19,144 bases of DNA from Sphingomonadales bacterium (GCA_013298745.1 JAAFIT010000005.1:1-19144), one strand, 5' to 3'. Shown: positions 1 through 8,305, counted from the first letter of the stretch. The notes: generated by a model from the letters alone, not told the origin. Made by a program: numbers and translations.

Positions 1-1067
1 AAACCCAGCGACGCCGCCACCGTGACACCATGTTGTTCGGGCAATTCGCGCCGCAATTCGGCGAGCATCACCTCGCGCGACGCGGTGTCCTTGTGGCCCA
101 GCGCATTGTCCCACAGCGTCCCCGAATAATCGACATAGACATCGATATCGCCCGCCGCGAGCGCCCGGAACGCCACGGCCGAGCCGAGCCCGGTGCGCAG
201 CACCACCGGAACGCCAGCGGCGCGCAGCCGGTTGGCGATCACTTCGGCGAGGATATATTGTTCGGAAAAGGATTTGGCGCCGACCACCACCGGCCGCGCC
301 GCGCTCGCCGGCGGTTTGGCGTGCCAATACCAGCCGACGACGCCCGCCACCAAAGCCACCAAGATGGCAAACCCGATCAGCACCTTGCCCCAGGCGCGTT
401 CGGCCAGCCCGGTTTCGGCGCGCCACAGCGCCATGTCGGTGATGATCGCCAGCGCCGCCGCGGCGATGCAGCCGGTGACGACGAGCGCCCAATCCTCGAT
501 CTGCAGCCCGGCAAAGATCAGGTCGCCAAGGCTTTTCTGGCCAACGGTGGTGGCCAGCGTGGCGGCACCGATGGTCCAGACGGCGGCGGTGCGCAGCCCG
601 CCCATGATGATCGGTGCGGCGAGTGGCAGTTCGACATGCAGCAGGCGTTGCTGGCGCGTCATGCCGATGCCATCGGCGGCATCGCGGGTTTCGGGCGGCA
701 CGCTGGCGAGGCCATCGACGCCGCCGCGCACCAGCGGCAGCAGCGCATAGAGCGCCAATGCCAGCAGCGACGGCAACAGCCCGAGCGCCGGCACGCCGAA
801 CCCGGCCAGCCGCTGCGTCGCTTCGGACATCAGCAGTAACAACGGATAGAACAGCGCCAGCAGCGCCAGCGCCGGCACCGTCTGGATCACGGCCGCGGCG
901 CCGAGCACCGACGGCCGCAGCCGCGGCTTGGCGACCAGCAATGCCACCAGCGGCACCGCGACGACGATCGCCAGCGCCAGCGCCGCGGCGCTGACCCCCA
1001 GATGCGCCGCCAGCCGATCGGGCAACATCGCAAAGGCGCGCAGCCAGCGTTCGCTGATATCCGGCAT
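1..1067 (-). CDS. ABC transporter permease fused to a substrate-binding domain (OpuB/OpuC/EgtU type), partial
   Basis: The visible part is 355 residues, cut by the left window edge before the end of the binding domain. Residues about 20–215 are a hydrophobic permease domain with several membrane helices and the cytoplasmic EAA-type loop (PPETRDAADGIGMTRQQR, about 124–141) that docks on the ATPase. A further membrane helix lies at about 229–248. A substrate-binding domain of the glycine-betaine/OpuAC family starts near residue 258, with GAKSFSEQYILAEV at 263–276 and the hallmark YVDYSGT at 311–317. The ATG (1067–1065) shares one base with the stop of the ATPase gene (TGATG), so the two are almost certainly translated together. 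In this family such fusions import quaternary amines (osmoprotectants) or, in EgtU proteins, ergothioneine. The residues that would decide the ligand lie largely outside the window, so the substrate is open. Family assignment is firm. Confidence 0.9.
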   Translation of the reverse strand, partial: MPDISERWLRAFAMLPDRLAAHLGVSAAALALAIVVAVPLVALLVAKPRLRPSVLGAAAVIQTVPALALLALFYPLLLLMSEATQRLAGFGVPALGLLPSLLALALYALLPLVRGGVDGLASVPPETRDAADGIGMTRQQRLLHVELPLAAPIIMGGLRTAAVWTIGAATLATTVGQKSLGDLIFAGLQIEDWALVVTGCIAAAALAIITDMALWRAETGLAERAWGKVLIGFAILVALVAGVVGWYWHAKPPASAARPVVVGAKSFSEQYILAEVIANRLRAAGVPVVLRTGLGSAVAFRALAAGDIDVYVDYSGTLWDNALGHKDTASREVMLAELRRELPEQHGVTVAASLG

Positions 1068-1846
1068 CACCCGAGCAGACCGGCAAGGCGTCGCGCCTGA
1101 TCGAGCGGCGAGGCGAGCAGCGCACGCACCGCCGGATGGTCGCTGGCGGCAAGCTGCGCCGGGCTGCCATCGCCGACGACGCGGCCCGCTTCGAGCACCA
1201 CCACCCGCTCGGCGCGCAACAGCGCATCGGCGAGGTCGTGCGTCACCATCACCGTTGTCAGACCCTCGGCGCGGTGCAATTCGATCAGCTTGTCACCCAG
1301 GCTGGCGCGGGTTTCGGGATCGAGCGCACCAAAGGGTTCGTCGAGCAGCAGCAATTTGGGTTCAGCCGCCAGCGCTCGCGCCAGTCCGACTCGGCTCGCC
1401 TGCCCACCCGAAAGCTCGCGCGGAAAGCGGCTGGCAAAGGCCTGCGGCAGTTCGACGAGATCGAGCAGGGTCGCCACTCGCCGCGCCCGCCACGCGCTGT
1501 CGCGCTGCTGCAACCACGGAACCGCGGCGATATTGTCGGCCACCGTCCAGTGCGGAAACAGGCCGACGCCCTGGATCGCATAACCAATTCCGCGCCGCAG
1601 CGCCGCCGGATCCATGTTGGCGATATCGGCGCCAAGGACGCGCACCGTGCCGGCATCGGGCGCGATCAACCGATTGGCGAGGCGGAGCAGGGTCGTCTTG
1701 CCCGCCCCCGAAGGCCCGGTGAGAGCGACGAAGGTGCCGGCATCAAACGCAAGATCAACCGAATCGATGATCGTCGTCCCGCCACGCCGCACACTGACGC
1801 CGGCATAGGCGACGACCGGCGGTGCGGGAAGGGCGGGCGGCGGCAT
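1067..1846 (-). CDS. ABC transporter ATP-binding protein, OpuA/OpuC-like quaternary amine importer
   Basis: This 259-residue protein is a single nucleotide-binding domain that powers the neighbouring permease/binding-protein fusion at the inner face of the membrane. Visible motifs are Walker A GPSGAGKT (44–51), the Q-loop glutamine in YAIQGVGLFPHW (Q92), the signature LSGGQ (145–149), Walker B LLLLDEP with D169/E170, the D-loop ALDPET and the switch histidine H203 in VMVTHD. The Q-loop region and the fused partner point to the quaternary amine/osmoprotectant branch. Unlike OpuA or OpuCA ATPases, the protein ends soon after the nucleotide-binding domain and has no C-terminal tandem CBS domains, so ionic-strength gating through CBS is not expected. 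The start ATG is at 1846. The 85-base gap to lnt on the other strand must hold the promoters of both directions, but I see no convincing −35/−10 pair. Confidence 0.92.
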   Translation of the reverse strand: MPPPALPAPPVVAYAGVSVRRGGTTIIDSVDLAFDAGTFVALTGPSGAGKTTLLRLANRLIAPDAGTVRVLGADIANMDPAALRRGIGYAIQGVGLFPHWTVADNIAAVPWLQQRDSAWRARRVATLLDLVELPQAFASRFPRELSGGQASRVGLARALAAEPKLLLLDEPFGALDPETRASLGDKLIELHRAEGLTTVMVTHDLADALLRAERVVVLEAGRVVGDGSPAQLAASDHPAVRALLASPLDQARRLAGLLG

Positions 1847-1931
1847 CAGGGCTGACCTTGGCGAGGCAATGTCTTCACGGCAAGCCGCTTCGGGCCTTTC
1901 GGGGCGCCGGCTTTGTCGCTAACCAGCGCGC

Positions 1932-3461
1932 GTGGTTTCTCGCTCCAGCTCCCGCCTGTTCACCAGTCTTGCCGCCCTGGCGGCTGGGGGCGTGTCGGCG
2001 CTGGGCTTCGCGCCCTGGGACCTGTGGCCCTTGACGGTCATCGGCGTCGCGGTGCTGGTCATCCTCATCGAAGCCGCCCCCGGCCGCGGCCGCGCCTTTG
2101 GGCTGGGCTGGCTTTTCGGTACCGCGCAATTCACCGTCGGCCTCGGCTGGATCGCCACCGCCTTCAGCTTTCAGGACAAGATGCCGCCGTGGCTCGGTTG
2201 GGTCGCCGTTATCGGCCTGTCAATGTTCCTCGCGCTCTATATCGGCCTCGCCGCCGCCTTGGCGCGGGCAGTGCCGTGGACCGGCGCAGCGCGGGTGCTG
2301 GCCATTGCAGCGTTCTGGATGCTCGGCGAATGGCTGCGCGGTTGGGTACTGACCGGCTTTGCCTGGAATCCGCTCGGCGCCGCATGGCTGGCACTGCCGG
2401 GTCTGCGGCAACTGGCGCAATTCGGCGGCGCACTGTCGCTGTCGGCGCTGATGGTGCTTGCCGGCGGCGGGCTGGCCCTGCTCATCCAGCGGCAATGGCG
2501 GGGCGGGGTGGCGCTGCTCGCCACGGTCGTCGGGCTGGGCCTTGCGGCCTTGGCGCTCGAACGTCCGCCGGTGCCATCGACCGGCCCCATCGTTCACCTT
2601 GTCCAGCCCAATATCGGACAGGATCAGCGCTATGTCGAAGGCTCGCAGGAAGCGCATCTGCAGAATTATCTCGATCTGACCCGGCAGGCCCTGGCAAAGC
2701 GCACGTCGGGCGACGGCGCGCTGGTGCTGTGGTCGGAAGGATCGGTGCCCTGGCTGATCGAGGAAGAGCCCGAAGTCCGCGCCGCGCTGGCCGGCGTACT
2801 CGGCCCCAAGGACCTGCTGCTGTTCGGCGGCACGGCGGCGGTGCGCAACGCCGAAGGCGAATTGACCGCGCTGGGCAACACGATGTTCGCCATCGATTCG
2901 CACGGGCAGATCGTCGCGCGCTACGACAAGGCGCATCTGGTGCCATTGGGCGAGTATGTGCCGGCCAAGGCGATCATGACGGCGCTCGGCCTCGCGCGAC
3001 TCGTACCCGGCGATCTGGAGTTTCAACCTGGGCCGGGGCCGCAGACGCTGGCGCTGCCGGGATTCCCGGCCGTCGGCATGCAGATCTGCTATGAAATCAT
3101 CTTCCCCGGCGCCGTTGTCGATCGCGCCAATCGGCCGGCGTGGATCGCCAATGTTTCGAACGACGCCTGGTATGGCCCCAGCGGACCACCGCAGCATCTG
3201 GCACAGGCACGGCTGCGCGCCATCGAGGAAGGCCTGCCGATCGCCCGCGCGACGCCGACAGGAATCAGTGCGATGATCGATGGCCATGGCAATGTCGTGG
3301 CGGCGGTGCCGTTCGGGGTGCGCGATGTGGCGTCGGTGGCGCTGCCGGCAGCGTTGCCGGCGACGGTGTTTGCGCGAGTCGGACATTGGGGGACGTTCGG
3401 GTTTGGGGTGGTGTTGTTGGGGGTTGCGGGGGTGTTTGGGCGCGGGAACAAGAAGAAGTAA
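1932..3461 (+). CDS. lnt: Apolipoprotein N-acyltransferase
   Basis: Lnt transfers an acyl chain from phospholipid to the N-terminal cysteine of apolipoproteins in the inner membrane, the last step of lipoprotein maturation. The 509 residues match the usual length. The N-terminal about 200 residues are a run of membrane helices, followed by a periplasmic nitrilase-like domain and a C-terminal helix near 480–500. The catalytic triad is intact: E269 in LVLWSEGSVP, K333 in RYDKAHLVPLGEY and C386 in GMQICYEI, close to E267/K335/C387 of the E. coli enzyme. An in-frame stop at 1920–1922 limits the start, making the GTG at 1932 the first possible start codon. The Shine–Dalgarno sequence is weak. metK follows after 209 bases, an order I recall as conserved in sphingomonads. 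The enzyme would act on lipoproteins such as the DUF4136 protein encoded at 11937–12653. Confidence 0.96.
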   Translation: MVSRSSSRLFTSLAALAAGGVSALGFAPWDLWPLTVIGVAVLVILIEAAPGRGRAFGLGWLFGTAQFTVGLGWIATAFSFQDKMPPWLGWVAVIGLSMFLALYIGLAAALARAVPWTGAARVLAIAAFWMLGEWLRGWVLTGFAWNPLGAAWLALPGLRQLAQFGGALSLSALMVLAGGGLALLIQRQWRGGVALLATVVGLGLAALALERPPVPSTGPIVHLVQPNIGQDQRYVEGSQEAHLQNYLDLTRQALAKRTSGDGALVLWSEGSVPWLIEEEPEVRAALAGVLGPKDLLLFGGTAAVRNAEGELTALGNTMFAIDSHGQIVARYDKAHLVPLGEYVPAKAIMTALGLARLVPGDLEFQPGPGPQTLALPGFPAVGMQICYEIIFPGAVVDRANRPAWIANVSNDAWYGPSGPPQHLAQARLRAIEEGLPIARATPTGISAMIDGHGNVVAAVPFGVRDVASVALPAALPATVFARVGHWGTFGFGVVLLGVAGVFGRGNKKK

Positions 3462-3470
3462 AGCGCAGGG

Positions 3471-3559
3471 GCACGGGCAAAGCCCGTGCTGGCGTCAGAC
3501 AGGTTCGGCGCGCAGGAGCGCGCGCCGCCCTGCTGGCCGTGCTTGCGCATGTGGCGCGC
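3471..3559 (+). repeat. Structured intergenic repeat, copy A
   Basis: This is one of two related elements in the window; the other is at 15357–15444. It begins nine bases after the lnt stop with a perfect 8-bp hairpin, GCACGGGC-AAA-GCCCGTGC (3471–3489). The 14 bases CGTCAGACAGGTTC (3493–3506) are shared exactly with copy B. A second hairpin follows, with arms 3507–3513 and 3520–3526 and one further flanking pair, then the shared blocks GCTGGCCG and CTTGCGC..TGT..GGCGCGC. The stems differ from copy B at several positions but keep pairing. The first hairpin could serve as a terminator for lnt, but no T-run follows it. The element's origin and role are unknown. Confidence 0.75.
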
Positions 3560-3584
3560 GGCACGCGCGCTTCGGCGCTGCGCA

Positions 3585-3602
3585 TATAAAGCTTTCTTTA
3601 TA
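3585..3602. promoter_or_regulatory. AT-rich perfect inverted repeat upstream of metK
   Basis: TATAAAG-CTTT-CTTTATA is a perfect 7-bp inverted repeat with a 4-base centre. It lies 68 bases before the metK ATG and is embedded in very GC-rich sequence. It could be an operator, the AT-rich core of the metK promoter (TATACT at 3599–3604 resembles a −10 box, but no good −35 is seen), or a small RNA hairpin. A second, GC-only palindrome, GCGCGC-GA-GCGCGC, follows at 3609–3622. Function is inferred only from position and symmetry. Confidence 0.45.
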
Positions 3603-3670
3603 CTACTTGCGCGCGAGCGCGCTGCCGCCTAGACGCGTGGCTGATCGAAATTGCGTGGATCTATCAAAAA

Positions 3671-4909
3671 ATGCTGCGTTCCTCTTTCCTGTTCACCAGC
3701 GAATCGGTTTCCGAAGGCCATCCGGACAAGGTCGCTGACCAGATTTCCGATGCGGTCGTTGATCTGTTCCTCAGCAAGGACCCCGAAGCGCGGGTTGCCT
3801 GCGAAACCCTGACCACCACCAACCGCGTCGTCCTCGCCGGCGAAGTCCGCGGTAAGGGCATGATCGACAAGGATGGCAATTGGGCGCCAGGTGCCCAGGA
3901 AGAAATCCAGAAGGTCGTCCGTGAAACGGTGAAGCGCATCGGTTACGAACAGGATGGCTTCCACTGGCAGAATCTGGTGTTCGAAAACCACCTCCACCCG
4001 CAATCGGCGCACATCGCGCAGGGCGTGGACGCCAGCGGCAACAAGGATGAAGGCGCCGGCGACCAGGGCATCATGTTCGGTTACGCCACCGATGAAACGC
4101 CCGATCTGATGCCGGCGACGCTCTATTATTCGCACAAGATCCTCGAGCGGATGGCCGCCGACCGCCACAGCGGCAAGGCGCCGTTCCTCGAGCCCGATGC
4201 CAAGAGCCAGGTGACGCTCTCCTACGAGAACGAAGTGCCGGTGCGCGCGACGGCGCTGGTCGTGTCCACGCAGCACGCCCCCGGCTATTACGCCCCGGAT
4301 GGCGAAGGCGGCGACGCGGCAAAGTACGCAACCCTGCGTGATTACGTGCTGAGCGTTTTCCACGATGTGCTGCCCAAGGGCTTCATCACCGATTCGACCG
4401 TCATCCACGTCAACCCGACCGGCCGTTTCGAAATCGGCGGGCCGGATGGTGACGCCGGCGTGACCGGCCGCAAGATCATCGTCGACACCTATGGCGGCGC
4501 ATCCCCGCACGGCGGCGGCGCCTTCAGCGGCAAGGACCCGACGAAGGTCGATCGTTCGGCGGCCTATATCACCCGCTATCTCGCCAAGAACATCGTCGCC
4601 GCAGGCCTCGCCCGGCGCTGCACGATCCAGTTGAGCTATGCCATCGGCGTCGCCGAACCCTTGAGCGTCTATGTCGATCTGCACGGCACCGGCACGGTGA
4701 GCGAAGCCGCCATCGAAGCGGTGCTCGCCGACAAGAGCAAGCTGGGCTTTGCGCTGACGCCGCGCGGCATCCGCACCCAGCTTGGGCTCAACAAGCCGAT
4801 CTATCAGCGCAGCGCCGCCTATGGCCACTTCGGCCGCACGCCCGATGCCGAAGGCGGCTTTTCGTGGGAAAAGACCGACCTTGTCGATCGGTTGAAGGCC
4901 GCGCTTTAA
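3671..4909 (+). CDS. metK: S-adenosylmethionine synthetase (methionine adenosyltransferase)
   Basis: MetK makes S-adenosylmethionine from methionine and ATP in the cytoplasm; the product is the methyl donor for enzymes such as TrmB encoded downstream. The 412-residue protein carries the N-terminal signature [11 protein letters not shown] (10–20) with the catalytic-site histidine H17, the signature [16 protein letters not shown] starting at 128, and the phosphate-binding loop [19 protein letters not shown] starting at 281. It is somewhat longer than E. coli MetK (384), with extra residues around 215–225 (APDGEGGDA) of the kind seen in other alphaproteobacterial enzymes. The start ATG at 3671 gives the standard N-terminus; the Shine–Dalgarno is poor. 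The gene ends in a strong hairpin facing the convergent monooxygenase gene. No SAM-sensing riboswitch could be recognised in the leader. Confidence 0.98.
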   Translation: MLRSSFLFTSESVSEGHPDKVADQISDAVVDLFLSKDPEARVACETLTTTNRVVLAGEVRGKGMIDKDGNWAPGAQEEIQKVVRETVKRIGYEQDGFHWQNLVFENHLHPQSAHIAQGVDASGNKDEGAGDQGIMFGYATDETPDLMPATLYYSHKILERMAADRHSGKAPFLEPDAKSQVTLSYENEVPVRATALVVSTQHAPGYYAPDGEGGDAAKYATLRDYVLSVFHDVLPKGFITDSTVIHVNPTGRFEIGGPDGDAGVTGRKIIVDTYGGASPHGGGAFSGKDPTKVDRSAAYITRYLAKNIVAAGLARRCTIQLSYAIGVAEPLSVYVDLHGTGTVSEAAIEAVLADKSKLGFALTPRGIRTQLGLNKPIYQRSAAYGHFGRTPDAEGGFSWEKTDLVDRLKAAL

Positions 4910-4915
4910 GGCAGA

Positions 4916-4938
4916 GGGCCGGGCGTCACGCCCGGCCC
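4916..4938. terminator. Perfect 10-bp hairpin between convergent metK and monooxygenase genes
   Basis: GGGCCGGGCG (4916–4925), loop TCA, CGCCCGGCCC (4929–4938) form a perfect stem six bases after the metK stop and seven bases before the stop of the convergent gene. Its symmetry suits a bidirectional terminator. Neither side has a clear T-run, so termination efficiency is uncertain. Confidence 0.7.
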
Positions 4939-4945
4939 CTGTCCG

Positions 4946-6442
4946 TCATTCGGCTGCGATCGCCGCCGTCTTGGTTGTTGCGTAACGGAATTCCGCCCCA
5001 TCGAGATCGATCAGCGGGAATTCGTCCTTTTCGCGCCAGTAATCCTGGGTGTGCTGCCAATCCCGCTTCGGCCCACGTTTGGGCAGCAGGTGGATGCTGC
5101 GCTGGATGTAGCTGGGGTTGAAATCCTCGGGGTCGATCCAGCTGAGCAGCGGCATGTCGGCGTCTTCGGGGCGCAACTGCGGCGTCACCGACGCCATGCC
5201 CTTGGCCTGCATGTGCTTGAGCATCCGGCAGGTGAATTGCGCCACCATGTCGGCGCGCAGCGTCCAGCTGGCGCGGAAATAGCCGAACACCCAGACCAGA
5301 TTGGGCACGCCGGTGAACATCATGCCGCGATAGGTGACGGTGTCGCCCAGCGTCAGCGGCTTGCCATCGATGCTGAAGGCGATGTCGCCGAGGATGCACA
5401 GATCAAAGCCGGTGGCGGCGACGACCATATCGCCGTCGACGGTTTCACCCGATTTCAGCTGCAGCCCGGTTTCAGTGAAGGTTTCGATCTCGCCGGTGGC
5501 AATACCGGCCTTGCCCTCGCGGATGGCGGTGAACATGTCGCCTTCGGGAACAAAGGCCAGCCGCTGCCGCCACGGGCGATAGCTTGGCGTGAAATGCTTC
5601 ATGTCGACGCCTTCGGGGAGCAACGCCTGCACGGCACCGAGCAATTCGGCTTTCACCGCCTCGGGTTCTTCGGCGCAGCGTCGCACGGTTTCGTGCTGAT
5701 CGAAGTTCTTCTTCCGGCGGACGATCTCGTGCACCCAGCTTTCATCGATATCGAGCGCGCGCAGCATGTCGGCGGTTTCATCGACATTGGGTGCCGGGAA
5801 GAAATAGGTGGGGGAACGCTGGACGATCGTCACCTTTTTGGCGGTCTTGGCCATTTCGGGAACGATGGTGGCAGTGGTGGCGCCCGATCCGATGACGATG
5901 ACATTCTTGCCGGCGTAATCGGTGTTTTCGTCCCATTCCTCGGTGTGGAGAATCGGCCCCTTGAAGCGGTCCATGCCGTCCCAGTTCGGCCAATAGCCCT
6001 TGTGATGCTTGTAATAGCCCTGTGCCATGTAGAGGAAATTGGCGCTGAAGACTTTTGTTTCGCCTGACGCCAGCTTCGCCGTCACCGTCCAGGTCGCGGT
6101 TTCGCTCGACCAGGACGCCGATTCGATGCTGTGATTGTAGCGAATGTGCGGGGCCAGATCGTTTTCGGCGATCATTTCACCGAGATAGGATTGAATCTCG
6201 GCGGCGGTCGCGATCGGCGGGCCAACCCAGGGCTTGAAGTGGAAGCCGAAGGTGTAAAGATCGCTGTCCGAGCGGATGCCGGGGAATTTGTGGGTCAGCC
6301 AGGTGCCGCCGAAGCTCGCCTCGCGCTCCAACGCGACAAAGCGCGTGCCGGGCATCTCGTGCTGAAAATGCCAGGCGGCGCTGAGCCCCGAAATCCCGGC
6401 GCCCACAATCAGCACGTCGAAATGTTCTGTTGCTGCGGTCAT
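4946..6442 (-). CDS. EthA-like class B flavin-dependent (Baeyer–Villiger type) monooxygenase
   Basis: A 498-residue flavoprotein predicted to oxygenate ketones, sulfides or thioamides using FAD and NADPH. Visible features in order are the FAD-binding dinucleotide motif GAGISG (14–19), the FGGTWLTHKFPGIRSDSDLY segment, the class B fingerprint FKGPILHTEEW (160–170, pattern FxGxxxHTxxW), the NADPH-binding motif GSGATT (185–190) and the ATGFD motif (343–347). From memory, the arrangement and wording (IRSDSDLYTFGF, RSPTYF, SWTLRADMV) resemble mycobacterial EthA more than cyclohexanone-type enzymes. The start is set at 6442 because GGGGAG lies seven bases upstream; an ATG at 6457 overlaps that ribosome site and would add only five residues. 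The gene sits alone, opposite to its neighbours, between metK and trmB. The physiological substrate cannot be read from sequence. Confidence 0.9.
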   Translation of the reverse strand: MTAATEHFDVLIVGAGISGLSAAWHFQHEMPGTRFVALEREASFGGTWLTHKFPGIRSDSDLYTFGFHFKPWVGPPIATAAEIQSYLGEMIAENDLAPHIRYNHSIESASWSSETATWTVTAKLASGETKVFSANFLYMAQGYYKHHKGYWPNWDGMDRFKGPILHTEEWDENTDYAGKNVIVIGSGATTATIVPEMAKTAKKVTIVQRSPTYFFPAPNVDETADMLRALDIDESWVHEIVRRKKNFDQHETVRRCAEEPEAVKAELLGAVQALLPEGVDMKHFTPSYRPWRQRLAFVPEGDMFTAIREGKAGIATGEIETFTETGLQLKSGETVDGDMVVAATGFDLCILGDIAFSIDGKPLTLGDTVTYRGMMFTGVPNLVWVFGYFRASWTLRADMVAQFTCRMLKHMQAKGMASVTPQLRPEDADMPLLSWIDPEDFNPSYIQRSIHLLPKRGPKRDWQHTQDYWREKDEFPLIDLDGAEFRYATTKTAAIAAE

Positions 6443-6447
6443 GACGA

Positions 6448-6455
6448 TTCTCCCC
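6448..6455 (-). promoter_or_regulatory. Ribosome binding site deciding the monooxygenase start
   Basis: On the minus strand GGGGAGAA precedes the ATG at 6442, with seven bases between GGGGAG and the ATG. It overlaps the alternative upstream ATG at 6457, which therefore cannot be its start. TAAAAT at 6463–6458 just upstream resembles a −10 box but would leave a very short leader. Confidence 0.7.
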
Positions 6456-6496
6456 ATATTTTATCGGCTGCTTGCCATGGCGATGGCGGCGCCACC

Positions 6497-6510
6497 TTGA
6501 TTCACATCAA
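6497..6510. promoter_or_regulatory. FNR/FixK-family (Crp-superfamily) binding site, TTGAT-N4-ATCAA
   Basis: TTGATTCACATCAA matches the FNR/Anr/FixK consensus palindrome at all ten defined positions. It lies in the intergenic region between the divergent monooxygenase gene (start 6442) and trmB (start 6574). Its centre is about 61 bases from the monooxygenase ATG and about 70 from the trmB ATG, so it could serve either direction. A second CACATCAAA half-site occurs at 6519–6527. The match is seen directly; which regulator binds, and whether it activates or represses, is inference. Confidence 0.6.
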
Positions 6511-6573
6511 ATGTCGCCACATCAAACGACCCGTCTTTGCCAAATGCAATCACCTGCGGCATGGAACGCCGTG

Positions 6574-7305
6574 ATGACTAGCACTTCCACTAAGGGCGAT
6601 CCCGCAACGATCCGTCGGCTGTACGGCCGCCGCACCGGCCACAAGCTGCGCATTGGCCAGGCCGCGCTGGTCGAAAACTTGCTGCCGCAACTGGCCGTGC
6701 CCGAGGGGCCACTCGATTCGCGCGTCTTGTTCGGCGACGACCGGCCACTGTGGCTGGAGATCGGCTTTGGCCGCGGCGAGCATATGGCGGCGCAGGCCGA
6801 GGCCAACCCGAACGTGGGCATCATCGGCGCCGAGCCGTTCCTCGATGGTGTTGTCGGCGCGCTGCTCGAAATCGACAGCCGCGGGCTGACCAACATCCGC
6901 CTCCACAATGGCGACGCGCTCGATATTCTTGACCGGCTACCCGATGCCAGCCTCGATCGGGTGTTCCTGCTCCACCCCGACCCCTGGCCGAAATTCCGCC
7001 ACGCCAAGCGGCGCTTCGTCAACCCGGGGCCGCTCGCCATGGTGGCGCGCGTGCTCAAGCCCGGCGGCGAGTTCCGGCTGGGCACCGATCACCCGATCTA
7101 TTGCCGCTGGGCGCTGGCGCAGATGCAGGCGACCAGCGCCTTTGAATGGCTGATCGACGGCCCTGAGGATTTCCAGCAGCGCCGCGAGGACTGGCCACAG
7201 ACGCGTTACGAGGCCAAGGCGCGGCGCCATGGCCATGAGGTGTGGTATTTCCGCTATCGTCGCACCGACGCCGCGATTGTTGACCCGCGCGCCGCAGCGC
7301 TTTAG
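6574..7305 (+). CDS. trmB: tRNA (guanine-N7-)-methyltransferase
   Basis: TrmB uses S-adenosylmethionine to form 7-methylguanosine, typically at position 46 in the variable loop of tRNAs. The 243-residue protein shows the SAM-binding strand and glycine loop [11 protein letters not shown] (59–69), the acidic ribose-binding segment IGAEPF, the family hallmark [14 protein letters not shown] (134–147, with D136 in the catalytic position) and TDH at 171–173. The reading frame is open upstream to 6472, but that extension looks non-coding. The start is placed at ATG 6574, with GTG 6571 as an equal alternative; the Shine–Dalgarno is weak. I recall trmB directly following metK in many sphingomonads; here the reversed monooxygenase gene separates them. 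accA begins 11 bases after the stop, suggesting a shared transcript. Confidence 0.95.
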   Translation: MTSTSTKGDPATIRRLYGRRTGHKLRIGQAALVENLLPQLAVPEGPLDSRVLFGDDRPLWLEIGFGRGEHMAAQAEANPNVGIIGAEPFLDGVVGALLEIDSRGLTNIRLHNGDALDILDRLPDASLDRVFLLHPDPWPKFRHAKRRFVNPGPLAMVARVLKPGGEFRLGTDHPIYCRWALAQMQATSAFEWLIDGPEDFQQRREDWPQTRYEAKARRHGHEVWYFRYRRTDAAIVDPRAAAL

Positions 7306-7316
7306 GCCTTGCCGTT

Positions 7317-8270
7317 GTGAGCACAGCAACCCTTGATTTCGAAAAGCCGATCGCGACCATTCAGGCGCGCGCGGCCGATTATCGCGCTGCCGGTGATGAA
7401 GCCGGCGCCAAGCACGCCGAAGGTGCGGCCCGGCGCCTGCTTGCGGAAACCTATGCGCGGCTGACGCCTTGGCAGAAGACTCAGGTCGCCCGCCATCCGG
7501 AACGGCCGCATTTCGGCGACATGGTCAAGGCGTTGGTGGAGGATTTCACCCCGCTCGCCGGTGATCGGGCCTTTGGCGAAGATTACGCCATCATCGGCGG
7601 TCTTGGCCGGCTGCGAGGCCAGAATATCCCGGTCATGGTCATCGGCCATGAAAAGGGCAACGACACCGCCAGCCGCGTGAAGCACAATTTCGGCATGGGT
7701 CGCCCCGAAGGCTATCGCAAGGCGATCCGCCTCATCGAGCTCGCCAGCCGCTTCAATGTGCCGGTGGTGACGCTGGTCGATACCGCCGGCGCCTTCCCCG
7801 GCCTTGATGCCGAAGAACGCGGCCAGGCCGAAGCCATTGCCCGTGCCACCGAAGCCTGTCTCGCCGCCAGCGTGCCGATCATCGCCGCCATCACCGGCGA
7901 AGGCGGATCGGGCGGTGCTGTGGCACTGGCCGCCGCCGATCGCATCATCATGTTCGAGCATGCCGTCTATGCGGTGATTTCGCCCGAAGGCTGCGCCAGC
8001 ATCCTGTGGCGCACCGCCGACAAGGCCAACAGCCATGCGCCTGAGGCTGCCGAAGCCATGCGCGTGACGGCCGCCGACCTGAAGAAGCTTGGTGTTATCG
8101 ATACTATTGTTACCGAGCCTTTGGGGGGTGCGCACCGCGATCCGGCGGCGGCGATTGCCTCGCTGACCATGGCCATTGCCGCCGAGCTGATGCCGCTGCT
8201 GGCGCTCGAGCCCACGGCATTGCGCAAGGCCCGGCGCAACAAGTTCGTCGAAATGGGACGGCTGCTCTAA
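7317..8270 (+). CDS. accA: Acetyl-CoA carboxylase carboxyltransferase subunit alpha
   Basis: AccA with AccD forms the carboxyltransferase that moves the carboxyl group from biotin carboxyl carrier protein to acetyl-CoA, giving malonyl-CoA for fatty acid synthesis in the cytoplasm. The 317-residue length matches the family. Typical segments are [41 protein letters not shown] and the oxyanion-hole glycine loop GEGGSGG (194–200), followed by [19 protein letters not shown]. Translation starts at GTG 7317, which gives the expected N-terminus ([11 protein letters not shown]). It is tightly packed behind trmB, and the M48 protease gene follows after 35 bases, so these genes probably form an operon. 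accD is not in the window. Confidence 0.98.
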   Translation: MSTATLDFEKPIATIQARAADYRAAGDEAGAKHAEGAARRLLAETYARLTPWQKTQVARHPERPHFGDMVKALVEDFTPLAGDRAFGEDYAIIGGLGRLRGQNIPVMVIGHEKGNDTASRVKHNFGMGRPEGYRKAIRLIELASRFNVPVVTLVDTAGAFPGLDAEERGQAEAIARATEACLAASVPIIAAITGEGGSGGAVALAAADRIIMFEHAVYAVISPEGCASILWRTADKANSHAPEAAEAMRVTAADLKKLGVIDTIVTEPLGGAHRDPAAAIASLTMAIAAELMPLLALEPTALRKARRNKFVEMGRLL

Positions 8271-8305
8271 AGCTCCTACTCAGCTTTGGTTCAGCCGGTA
8301 TCGCC

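Noticed and set aside
1847..1931. Promoter pair in the divergent ABC transporter/lnt gap
   Set aside because: Promoters must exist here, but no convincing −35/−10 pair or operator could be read on either strand.
3603..3670. Possible SAM-II, SAM-V or SAM/SAH riboswitch before metK
   Set aside because: I could not fit the conserved cores of these classes to the leader; only palindromes without the known binding-site bases are present. A covariance-model search would settle it.
3629..4828. A 399-codon open frame on the minus strand across metK
   Set aside because: It mirrors the metK codons in GC-rich DNA and resembles no known protein, while metK on the other strand has complete family motifs. 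The same holds for other long opposite-strand frames, for example 2220–3386 over lnt and 5051–6067 over the monooxygenase.
6472..6573. N-terminal extension of TrmB by 34 residues
   Set aside because: The stretch spans the FNR-type box and promoter region, is rich in histidine, tryptophan and arginine unlike TrmB, and the family N-terminus fits the start at 6571/6574.
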